Source: Candidatus Binatia bacterium
Lineage (GTDB): Bacteria > Desulfobacterota > Binatia > HRBIN30
Assembly: GCA_026415395.1 (NCBI GenBank)
Contig: JAOAHD010000024.1
Coordinates: 1-32,750 of the forward strand
Direction of reading: 5' to 3'
DNA length: 32,750 nucleotides
The translations under genes and the position numbers were made by a program. The stretch's first letter is position 1, and the number at the start of each line of letters is the position of its first letter. Shown piece after piece: positions 24,520 through 31,882 of the stretch. The notes beneath the pieces are model-generated. The model did no database searches, was not told the DNA's origin, and was given only the letters and a program-made list of their open reading frames with translations.

Positions 24520-25650
24520 ATGACTCTGCTTCTGATGCTGATTGCCACGGCGTGGGCGCTTTACGCAGTGTTCGGCTGGCGCTGGCGCATCGAACCGCAG
24601 CTCGAACGGGTGCTTGCGCCCGGGAACTGGGGACGGGTCGTGGCGGTAGTGCCGGCACGCAACGAGGCCGGCGAACTTCCTGCCACGCTGCCACTGCTCT
24701 TGCGGCAGAGCTACGCCGACTTCACCGTTGTGCTCGTCGATGATCATTCCACCGACGACACCGCTGCGGTCGCAACGCGCTTGGCGGCGGACTATGGCGC
24801 AAGCGACCGCTTCCGTTTGCTACAGCCCCCGCCACTGCCGTCCGGTTGGATGGGGAAGGTATGGGCTCAACGGGCCGGGTATGAAGAGGCGCAGCGCTTG
24901 GGTGCAGAGTGGGTGTGGTTTACCGATGCGGACATCCGCCACGAACCCGACGTGCTCGAACGGCTGCTCGCTACCGCGCACCGCCACAAGCGCAACTTTG
25001 TTTCGGTGATGGCACGCCTGCGCACGGACACCTGGGCGGAGAAACTCCTCATCCCAGCGTTCACCTACTTCTTTGCCATGCTGTACTCCTTTCACCGCAT
25101 TGGTAACGATGGCGTGCGCGACGCCGGTGCCGCCGGCGGTTGCATGCTGGTCCGTCGCGAGTTGCTCGAGCGCGCCGGTGGAATCGAAGCGATTCGCGAT
25201 GCGGTGATCGACGATGTTGCCTTGGCCCGCGTGTGCAAGCGCGCCGGCGGGCACCTTTGGCTCGGCTATCACCGCGGCGTGCAGTCGACCCGCAACTACG
25301 GCTCGGTTCGAGCAGTTGCCGACATGGTGGCGCGCAGCGCCTACACGCAACTCGGCTACAACCCATGGCTGCTCGTGCTCTGCGTGGTCGGGCTGTTCTT
25401 AGTGTTCGTGTGGCCAGCCTGGGCGCTCCTTTTCTCCGGCCCCCCAGCTCGCTGGTGGGGTGCACTCGCATACATCGCCATGGTGCGAACCTATCTCCCT
25501 GCGGTGCGCTATCTCGATTGCCGCGCCCCTTGGGCTTTGGCTTTGCCACTCTCCGCGGCGCTGTATCTCTGGATGACGGTTCTCTCCGCCTGGCGTTACT
25601 ATCGCGGCACCCGTACCCGCTGGAAGGGACGTGAATACCGCGCCGCTTAA
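24520..25650 (+). CDS. hpnB: Hopanoid-associated glycosyltransferase HpnB
   Basis: A 376-residue family 2 glycosyltransferase with an N-terminal membrane helix (residues 2-19) and C-terminal helices (about 285-370). The GT-A core has VVPARNEA (43-50), LVDDHSTDDTA, the HpnB-type GWMGKVWAQRAG (109-120), and TDADIRHEPD with the DAD metal site (136-138). LLIPAFTYFFAMLYSFHRI, DAGAAGGCMLVRRELLERAGG and DAVIDDVALARVCKRAGG are further signatures of HpnB. HpnB genes accompany hopanoid biosynthesis clusters; their acceptor is not settled. No squalene-hopene cyclase or other hpn gene is in this window. It may sit apart from its pathway. The ATG at 24520 is the likely start; the ribosome binding site is weak. 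Confidence 0.88.
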   Translation: MTLLLMLIATAWALYAVFGWRWRIEPQLERVLAPGNWGRVVAVVPARNEAGELPATLPLLLRQSYADFTVVLVDDHSTDDTAAVATRLAADYGASDRFRLLQPPPLPSGWMGKVWAQRAGYEEAQRLGAEWVWFTDADIRHEPDVLERLLATAHRHKRNFVSVMARLRTDTWAEKLLIPAFTYFFAMLYSFHRIGNDGVRDAGAAGGCMLVRRELLERAGGIEAIRDAVIDDVALARVCKRAGGHLWLGYHRGVQSTRNYGSVRAVADMVARSAYTQLGYNPWLLVLCVVGLFLVFVWPAWALLFSGPPARWWGALAYIAMVRTYLPAVRYLDCRAPWALALPLSAALYLWMTVLSAWRYYRGTRTRWKGREYRAA

Positions 25651-25745
25651 GCCGGGGCCCAGCCCCACCCGGCAATTGACTCAAGGACGGCGCACCTTTT
25701 AATAACGCCTGTTTCCACTTGTGATTCCGAGTCGAGGAGTGCCGC

Positions 25746-26861
25746 ATGAATTTTGATTTTTCCGAAGAACAGAAATTGCTCCGCGAGAACGTCCGCGCGT
25801 TCCTCGCGAAAGAGGCGCCGCTGACGCTCTGCCGGCAGGTGCTGGAGACCGATAGTTCTTACTCGACGAACCTGTGGCAGGCGGTCGCTCAGCAAGGCTG
25901 GCTGGGCACGGCGATTCCGGAAGTTTACGGCGGTGCGGGTTTCGGTCGCCTCGAGCTGGCCGTCATCGCCGAGGAGCTCGGGCGAGTGCTCGCGCCGATT
26001 CCGTTCGGCCCCTCCGTGTATCTCGCTGCGGAAGCGCTTCTGGTTGCAGGAACAGAGGAGCAAAAACAGCAGTACTTGCCGCGCTTGAGCCGCGGGGAGG
26101 CGATCGCTACCCTGGCGCACTTCGATGCTGCGGGAGATGCCGGTGAGCGGTCGGTGAAAACTGCCGTGCGGGCCGGCAAGCTCTCGGGCAGCAAAACAGC
26201 AGTGCCCGATGGGGACGTTGCCGACTTTGCTCTCGTAACCGCAAAAAGCGGGCGCGATGTCGGCCTGGCGATCGTCGACTTACACAGCAGCGGCGTGCGG
26301 CGCCAGCACGTACAATCCATCGACCCGAGTCGCTCAGTGGCCACCCTCGAGTTCGAGCGTGCCCCGATGGAATGGCTCGGCGGTCGGCCTTGCGGCTGGG
26401 AAACCATTGGGCATGTGTTCGACCGCGCTGCCGTGTTGTACGCGTTCGAGCAACTCGGGGGCGCGCAACGCGCGTTCGAGATTACCCGCGAATACACGCT
26501 CAACCGCTATGCGTTCGGGCGGCCCATTGCCTCGTTCCAAGCGCTCAAGCATCGCCTGGCCGATTGGTACGTGGAACTCGAGCTGACCCGTTCCAATTGT
26601 TACTACGGCGCGTGGGCCTTGAGTAACGAGGCACCGGAGCTTGCTGTGGCGGCTTGCGGAGCACGGGTGTCGGCCACTGCCACGTTCGAGCTGGCCAGCA
26701 AAGAAATGATCCAAATGCACGGCGGCATGGGTTTCACCTGGGAACACGATGCCCATTTGTTTTATCGCCGCGCGCGTTACCTGGCGGCGATCCTCGGCCC
26801 TGCGCCCGTGTGGCGCGAACGGTTGGTGAGTTGCTTGGAGGCACGAGAGCAAGCTTCTTAA
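25746..26861 (+). CDS. Acyl-CoA dehydrogenase, likely non-catalytic subunit
   Basis: A 371-residue acyl-CoA dehydrogenase family protein: helical N-domain (MNFDFSEEQKLLRENVRAFL), beta domain and C-terminal helical domain (RYAFGRPIASFQALKHRLADW, QMHGGMGFTWEHDAHLFYRRAR). The FAD-loop motif (E-P-x-A-G-S-D in active enzymes) is degenerate here. At the C-terminal catalytic-Glu position of MCAD-type enzymes (YEGT) the sequence reads AILGP, and at the alternative helix-G position it has Asp (FDRAAV). I infer a partner subunit, as in the alpha2-beta2 steroid acyl-CoA dehydrogenases (FadE/ChsE) of mycobacteria, where one subunit lacks the base. GAGGAG precedes the ATG, and the next gene starts 19 nt later. 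Confidence 0.85.
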   Translation: MNFDFSEEQKLLRENVRAFLAKEAPLTLCRQVLETDSSYSTNLWQAVAQQGWLGTAIPEVYGGAGFGRLELAVIAEELGRVLAPIPFGPSVYLAAEALLVAGTEEQKQQYLPRLSRGEAIATLAHFDAAGDAGERSVKTAVRAGKLSGSKTAVPDGDVADFALVTAKSGRDVGLAIVDLHSSGVRRQHVQSIDPSRSVATLEFERAPMEWLGGRPCGWETIGHVFDRAAVLYAFEQLGGAQRAFEITREYTLNRYAFGRPIASFQALKHRLADWYVELELTRSNCYYGAWALSNEAPELAVAACGARVSATATFELASKEMIQMHGGMGFTWEHDAHLFYRRARYLAAILGPAPVWRERLVSCLEAREQAS

Positions 26862-26880
26862 ACAACGCGGAGGAACTGCG

Positions 26881-28119
26881 ATGGACTTTAACGATACCCC
26901 GGAAGAAGCGGCATTTCGCGCAGAAGCGCGTGCTTGGTTAGAGGCCAACGCCGAGCCCCTCGCGCCCGGCGAGCAGCCGGCAGGCTTGGAGGGGCGGTTC
27001 GACCCGGACATGGTGCGCAAAGCGCAAGAATGGCAGCGCAAAAAAGCCGACGCAGGCTGGGCGTGCATTACTTGGCCCAAGGAATACGGCGGCCGTGGCG
27101 CAACTCCGATCCAAGCGGTGATTTGGAGCCAAGAAGAGGCGCGCTTCAAAACCCCACCGAACATTTTCGCCATCGGGCAAGGCATGCTCGGCCCCACCAT
27201 CATGGTGCATGGCACCGAGGAGCAAAAGCGCCGTTACCTCCCGCCCATGCTGCGCGGCGACGAAATTTGGTGTCAGTTGTTCAGTGAGCCGGCTGCGGGG
27301 TCGGATTTGGCCGGGCTGCGCACAACTGCGGTTCGCGACGGCGACGACTGGATCATCAATGGCCAGAAAATTTGGACGACTGGTGCGCAGTACTCCAAGT
27401 GGGGAATGATCGTCACCCGCACGGATCCTAACGCCGAGAAGCACCGGGGCATTACGTACTTCATCGTCGACATGCAGTCGCCGGGGATCGAGATTCGGCC
27501 CATCAAACAAATGAACGGCATGTCGAGCTTTAACGAAGTGTTTTTTACCGACGTTCGGGTGCCCGACAAAAACCGCGTTGGCGATGTGAACGATGGCTGG
27601 CGCTGCGCGTTGACGACGCTGATGAACGAGCGCCACGCCATCGGCGCTGGCGCCGGTGGTCCGGAATTTCGCGACTTGTTTCGCTTGGCCCGCACGGTTT
27701 TGTGGAACGGCAAGCCGGCAATCGCGGATGCTGGCGTGCGGCAACGGCTGGCCGATTTTTATGTGCGGGCGAAGGGCTTGCAGTACACTAGCTATCGAGT
27801 GCAAACCGCGTTGTCGCGCGGGCAAACGCCCGGACCGGAGAGCTCAATCGGCAAACTGGTGGGCGCGCCGCTGCGGCAAAATATGGCGGCGTTCGCGCTC
27901 GATCTCGAAGGTGCCGCGGCTGCGTTACTCGACCGGAGCGCTCCCGAGGATGCCGTTTGGCAACTCGCTTACCTGGGCTCGCCGGGGCTGCGGCTGGCAG
28001 GAGGAACCGACGAGATCTTGCGCAATATCATCGCCGAACGCGTGCTCGGCTTGCCGCCAGAAATTCGCGTCGACAAGGGCATTCCGTTCAAAGACGTGCC
28101 GACGGGCCCGCGGTCGTAG
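26881..28119 (+). CDS. Acyl-CoA dehydrogenase, likely catalytic subunit
   Basis: A 412-residue acyl-CoA dehydrogenase oxidising acyl-CoA to 2-enoyl-CoA with FAD. The complete FAD-binding block LFSEPAAGSDLAGLRTTAVR is at about residues 139-158, followed by INGQKIWTTGA. A candidate catalytic Glu lies in LMNERHAIGAG (helix G), as in isovaleryl-CoA-type enzymes. The C-terminus has the LAGGTDEILRNIIAERVLGLP motif common to the larger FadE-type subunits. A strong GGAGG precedes the ATG, and the gene is coupled to the upstream subunit with a 19-nt gap. The substrate is not readable; branched or side-chain acyl-CoAs are typical for this pairing. Electrons would pass to ETF, which is not encoded here. 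Confidence 0.92.
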   Translation: MDFNDTPEEAAFRAEARAWLEANAEPLAPGEQPAGLEGRFDPDMVRKAQEWQRKKADAGWACITWPKEYGGRGATPIQAVIWSQEEARFKTPPNIFAIGQGMLGPTIMVHGTEEQKRRYLPPMLRGDEIWCQLFSEPAAGSDLAGLRTTAVRDGDDWIINGQKIWTTGAQYSKWGMIVTRTDPNAEKHRGITYFIVDMQSPGIEIRPIKQMNGMSSFNEVFFTDVRVPDKNRVGDVNDGWRCALTTLMNERHAIGAGAGGPEFRDLFRLARTVLWNGKPAIADAGVRQRLADFYVRAKGLQYTSYRVQTALSRGQTPGPESSIGKLVGAPLRQNMAAFALDLEGAAAALLDRSAPEDAVWQLAYLGSPGLRLAGGTDEILRNIIAERVLGLPPEIRVDKGIPFKDVPTGPRS

Positions 28120-28245
28120 CCCGCAGGCGCACCGGCCAATCGACACGTTTTTTGCGCAAGCGAAGCAACGGGCTCGACGGCTCGTTGCTCCGCTGGCGTT
28201 CGTCCGCTGGCGCCGCCTCGCACGGCGCGCTCTAGGTGGTATGCC

Positions 28246-29448
28246 GTGAGCGCTGCTAATCGACGCGCCTTTGCCTTACTGTTCGCCTGCCTGCTCAGCG
28301 TGGGTATGGGGCAGTCCATGTTGTTTTCCATTTTGCCGCCAGCGGCGCGGGAGATCGGTATTACGCCGTTCCAAGTCTCCACGATCTTTGCCACCTCGGC
28401 TTTCTTGTGGGTGTTCGTCAGTCCTTGGTGGGGGCGCAAGAGCGATGTTACGGGACGGCGGAAAATCATTCTCATCGGGCTCCTCGGTTACGCTACCTCG
28501 ATGGCTGCCCTCGCCACGGTCATTCGCATCGGTACCGAGCGCTGGCTGCCGGCCAGTGTGGTGTACCCGTTGCTCATTGCCTCCCGTTGCATCTTTGCCT
28601 TGGTCGGGTCGGGCACAGGCCCAGCTTCGCAAGCTTACATTGCCGACCGCACCTCGCGCAGCGAACGTACCGCTGGGGTGGCGCTCGTGAGCGCGGCCAT
28701 GGGGCTCGGCGAAACCATCGGACCGGGCGTGGGGGCGGCGCTCGCATCGTTCGGTATCGTGGCGCCGTTGTACCTGGCTGCCGCGCTCGCTGTGGTGAGC
28801 GCCGCAACCATCTGGCACTTCCTCCCCGAAACCGAACTGCCGCGCGAGCAACGGCCGGAGCGACCTCCGCGCATGCGCGTGGGAGATCGGCGGGTGCTGC
28901 CGTTCTTGGGAGTCGTCACCGCGCTCCAAGCGGTGCGCGCAACAACCATCATTACCTTGGCGTTTTTCCTGCAAGATACGTTGCAACTCGATGCCCACGA
29001 TACGGTGCGCTACTCGGGCACGGGTTTCGTGGTGTTGGCCATAGCAGGATTGTTTTCACAATTGGTGATCGTGCAGCGTTTCCGACCCGCTCCGCGAACG
29101 ATGATTCGTGTCGGCACGTTGCTCATGCTGGCCGCTTTTCTCGCCTTCGTTTTCGGCTCCAACCTGCCGGTGTATTTCTTGGCTCTCGCTGCTCTCGGCT
29201 TGGGGATGGGGCTGGTTCGCCCCGGAGCCGCGGCCGCCGCCTCGCTCGCGGTGACTCCCGCCGAACAAGGTTCCGTCGCAGGTTTGCTAGGTGGCGTGTC
29301 GGTCATCGGCAATGTGTTCGGACCGATGCTCGGCACCGCACTTTACAGCTTGGATCGGCATGGCCCTCACTTGATGAATTCCGCAGTCATGGCGCTGATT
29401 TTGGTGCTCGTTTGGACGAATGCACGTATCCGCCGTGCGCATGCGTGA
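28246..29448 (+). CDS. MFS transporter
   Basis: A 400-residue major facilitator superfamily permease with about 12 hydrophobic segments. The motif A-like loop WGRKSDVTGRRKIILIG lies between TM2 and TM3 (residues 62-78), and ALVSAAMGLGETIGPGVGAAL is the motif C-type segment of TM5 found in drug antiporters. The GTG at 28246 is preferred, with AGGTGG 8 nt upstream; no better ATG exists near it. It sits 126 nt after the acyl-CoA dehydrogenase pair and 16 nt before the 2-hydroxyacid dehydrogenase gene. The substrate is unknown. Confidence 0.9.
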   Translation: MSAANRRAFALLFACLLSVGMGQSMLFSILPPAAREIGITPFQVSTIFATSAFLWVFVSPWWGRKSDVTGRRKIILIGLLGYATSMAALATVIRIGTERWLPASVVYPLLIASRCIFALVGSGTGPASQAYIADRTSRSERTAGVALVSAAMGLGETIGPGVGAALASFGIVAPLYLAAALAVVSAATIWHFLPETELPREQRPERPPRMRVGDRRVLPFLGVVTALQAVRATTIITLAFFLQDTLQLDAHDTVRYSGTGFVVLAIAGLFSQLVIVQRFRPAPRTMIRVGTLLMLAAFLAFVFGSNLPVYFLALAALGLGMGLVRPGAAAAASLAVTPAEQGSVAGLLGGVSVIGNVFGPMLGTALYSLDRHGPHLMNSAVMALILVLVWTNARIRRAHA

Positions 29449-29464
29449 GCACGAGGACGGGTAG

Positions 29465-30466
29465 ATGGAATCCATCGGCTTGTTTGCCAACCGCGAGTTT
29501 TTCGAAGCGTATGGGCAGCAGGTGCGCAGCCTCTGCGACGCCGCGGGGCGGGAGGTGCGGTTCGTTCTCCCTCCCAGCGAAGGCCAGCGGTTCGATGAGG
29601 CATCACTCCAGGCAATCACGGTGGCGACCTTCAACGGGTACTGGGAAGTCGATCCGCAGTTCACGCGCCGCTTTTTTGGCGTGGTCTCACGCGCTCCCCG
29701 CCTGCAGTGGTTTCATGTGCCCAACGCAGGCGTCGACCACCCGGCCTTTGCCGCGATTTTGCAGCGCGGGGTGGTGATCACCACTTCCGCTGGTGCGAAT
29801 GCTGCCCCGGTGGCCCACTCGGTGATGGCGGCAGTGCTGAGCTTCGCCCGCGGTTTGCCACAGTGGCTGGCGGCGCAGCGAAGCAAGCGTTGGCAGCGCC
29901 TCGGCGAGCAGCGCGCCGATTTGAACGGGCAAACGATGGTGATTGTCGGCCTCGGCGCCATTGGCCGCGAAGTGGCGCGCTTGGCAAAGGCCTTTGGCCT
30001 CCGAGTGATTGCGGTGCGGACCCAGGCGATAGCCGTGCCGGGTGCCGACGAAGTCATCGCCCTCGCTGACATCGATCGCGTGCTCCCGCGGGCGGATTGG
30101 CTGGTGCTCACCTGCCCGCTGACAGAACAGACCCGCGGCCTCATCGATGCCGCGCGGCTTGAGCGGCTGCCCCCGCACGCCCATCTTGTGAACGTGAGCC
30201 GGGGCGCAGTGGTCGACGAACCCGCGTTGATCGAGGCACTCCGCGCGCAACGCTTGGCCGGTGCATATCTCGATGTGTTTGCCGAGGAGCCGTTGCCGGA
30301 AACCTCGCCGCTCTGGGAGTTGCCGAACGTGCTCTTATCTCCGCACGATGCTGCCGGTGCACGGGGCAACCGCCAGCGCGTGAGCGAGCTTTTCCTCGAC
30401 AACTTGCGCCGCTGGTTGGCCGGGGAAGAGCTACGCAACCGGGTGCGGGCAGGCGAGGTCGTTTAA
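29465..30466 (+). CDS. D-isomer-specific 2-hydroxyacid dehydrogenase
   Basis: A 333-residue NAD(P)-dependent dehydrogenase of the D-2-hydroxyacid family. The Rossmann motif VGLGAIG is at residues 161-167, and the catalytic triad is Arg246 (NVSRGAVVDE), Glu275 (FAEEPL) and His294 (LSPHDAAG). At the end of beta-2 the sequence has Arg185 (AVRT) in place of the Asp that selects NAD, so NADP is the likelier cofactor; that is inference. Glyoxylate/hydroxypyruvate reductase-like enzymes have this pattern, but the substrate is not certain. GAGGA precedes the ATG by 12 nt. The stop codon overlaps that of the convergent hisN. Confidence 0.92.
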   Translation: MESIGLFANREFFEAYGQQVRSLCDAAGREVRFVLPPSEGQRFDEASLQAITVATFNGYWEVDPQFTRRFFGVVSRAPRLQWFHVPNAGVDHPAFAAILQRGVVITTSAGANAAPVAHSVMAAVLSFARGLPQWLAAQRSKRWQRLGEQRADLNGQTMVIVGLGAIGREVARLAKAFGLRVIAVRTQAIAVPGADEVIALADIDRVLPRADWLVLTCPLTEQTRGLIDAARLERLPPHAHLVNVSRGAVVDEPALIEALRAQRLAGAYLDVFAEEPLPETSPLWELPNVLLSPHDAAGARGNRQRVSELFLDNLRRWLAGEELRNRVRAGEVV

Positions 30467-31284
30467 GTTTCGTGCGTGCTTGCCGCGGCATGCGCCAAGA
30501 TTTCCAGCGCTTGCGCATGCACGCGCGGGTCGCCCGCAGCAATCACTTGTCCACCGCCGCTACAGTCGCCCCCGCGCCAGTTGGTCATCACACCGCCTGC
30601 ACGTTCGATAATCGGGATGAGCGCTTGCACGTCGTAGGGTTGCAGTCCCGACTCCACGACCAAGTCGATGCAGCCGAGGGCCACCATGCAGTATGCGTAG
30701 CAATCGCCGCTAAAGCGCGTGAGCTGCACGCGGCTCTGCAACTCGTCGAACGCGGCACGCTCTTTGGGCTGGAATATGCGCGGGTCGGTGCACTGCAACC
30801 TCGCCTCGCCGAGCGATGTGCAGGCGCGCACGCGTAGCGGTGTGGTATGGCCCCGATGTAGGAACCAGGCACCTAGCGCACTGCCGACAAAGCGCTCGCC
30901 GGTAAACGGTTGGTCCATCACCCCCAGCACCGGTGCCGTGCCATCGTTGAGTGCGATCAACGTGCCCCACAGTGGGATGCCGGTGAGAAATGCGCGGGTG
31001 CCATCGATCGGGTCCAGCACCCAAGTCAGCGCACCGCTGCCCGCGTGTCGGCCTTGCTCTTCACCGAAAATCCCGTGCTCCGGGTAACGCTGGCGGATAA
31101 GCTGGCGCATGGCTTCTTCGGCGGCGTGATCCGCCGCGGTGACCGGATCGAACCCACCCGTCGCCGATTTGTTCCGCTCCGCGGGAGCCTGGCGGAAGAA
31201 CGGCAAAATGGCCGCGCCGGCAACGTCCGCCAAGCGGTGCGCAAAGGCTAAAAACTCCTGGAGCTCCTCTGTCGATAACGCCAT
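30463..31284 (-). CDS. hisN: Histidinol-phosphatase, IMPase family (HisN-like)
   Basis: A 273-residue Mg-dependent phosphatase of the inositol monophosphatase superfamily. Metal motifs are GEE (74-76) and DPIDGT (91-96), and the late Asp is in LQPYDVQAL. TRAFLTGIPLWGTLIAL, DCYAYCMVALGCIDLVVESGL and IPIIERAGGVMTNW match the HisN branch, which removes the phosphate of L-histidinol phosphate in histidine biosynthesis. Other IMPase activities cannot be excluded. It is monocistronic. The minus-strand stop (TAA) shares TTAA (30463-30466) with the stop of the convergent dehydrogenase. An inverted repeat GGCAACG/CGTTGCC (31332-31352) lies about 50-70 nt upstream. Confidence 0.9.
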   Translation of the reverse strand: MALSTEELQEFLAFAHRLADVAGAAILPFFRQAPAERNKSATGGFDPVTAADHAAEEAMRQLIRQRYPEHGIFGEEQGRHAGSGALTWVLDPIDGTRAFLTGIPLWGTLIALNDGTAPVLGVMDQPFTGERFVGSALGAWFLHRGHTTPLRVRACTSLGEARLQCTDPRIFQPKERAAFDELQSRVQLTRFSGDCYAYCMVALGCIDLVVESGLQPYDVQALIPIIERAGGVMTNWRGGDCSGGGQVIAAGDPRVHAQALEILAHAAASTHET

Positions 31285-31882
31285 GGGGTCGCCTGCAAGC
31301 CGGGGGCGTGTTTACCAGCTCGCAAGGGAAAGGCAACGCGACGCTCGTTGCCTATTCGGTCCCCACTGGTTGTTTCGGACACTCCACATGTACGTTTACA
31401 TTCTCCCGACCGTGCACCGCTGCGTTCCCGGTTTCCTACCTTGGGTGTCCGATTGGCCTTGCAAGACCAACGAACAAAGTTCGCTGTGGGATATCGTCAA
31501 AAAACGCACAGATAAGTGCCCGCTCGGCAAAGCCCTGTGCCCGGCAGCAAGAGCATGGCCGTTGATTCTCCCAGGGGCTCAGTAAGGGGTGCGATGGTGC
31601 TGCCAACCAATGGGAACGTGGCCGAGCGGGTAGGTGGCCAGCGGCTGCGCTGCGCAACCAGGTGCATGGCGGATTTGAGGGTTCAGCAGCTCGGAGGAGG
31701 TCGTGCCGCGGGGCGAACTCGGTGGGGGGTTGGTCCGCTTGGCGTTGCCGGCTCCATGGAAGCGAGCACGGGAGGGGGGCGGTGTGGATGCAGGCTTGCT
31801 GCCGGGAGAGGCCGTTTATCGGCCTTTGCTTCAACCCGGAATGGGCGCCGAGGCCCGAGGGGCGAAGCAAAAGCAAGGGGAG
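31285..31882. other. Long intergenic region upstream of the Cys-rich gene
   Basis: About 600 bp between hisN and the terminal Cys-rich gene. The hisN-proximal part holds the inverted repeat 31332-31352. A locally less GC-rich stretch follows at about 31360-31510. A small open frame at 31388-31585 (65 residues) has no ribosome binding site and is not called. A terminator-like hairpin lies at 31809-31832. No gene is convincing. Confidence 0.5.
31809..31832 (+). terminator. Terminator-like hairpin before the Cys-rich gene
   Basis: AGGCCG (31809-31814), loop TTTAT, CGGCCT (31820-31825), then TTGCTTC. The stem is perfect but short and the T-tract is interrupted. No gene ends upstream on this strand, so it could be a leader attenuator or chance. 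Confidence 0.3.

Noticed and set aside
31388-31585. Possible 65-residue protein (MYVYILPTVHRC...)
   Set aside because: No ribosome binding site, no family pattern and no coding-like neighbours; kept only as a note in the intergenic region.
31606-31690. tRNA-like D-arm (gtggccgagcgggtaggtggc)
   Set aside because: No matching T-arm, anticodon stem or acceptor stem follows, so it is not a Leu/Ser tRNA.
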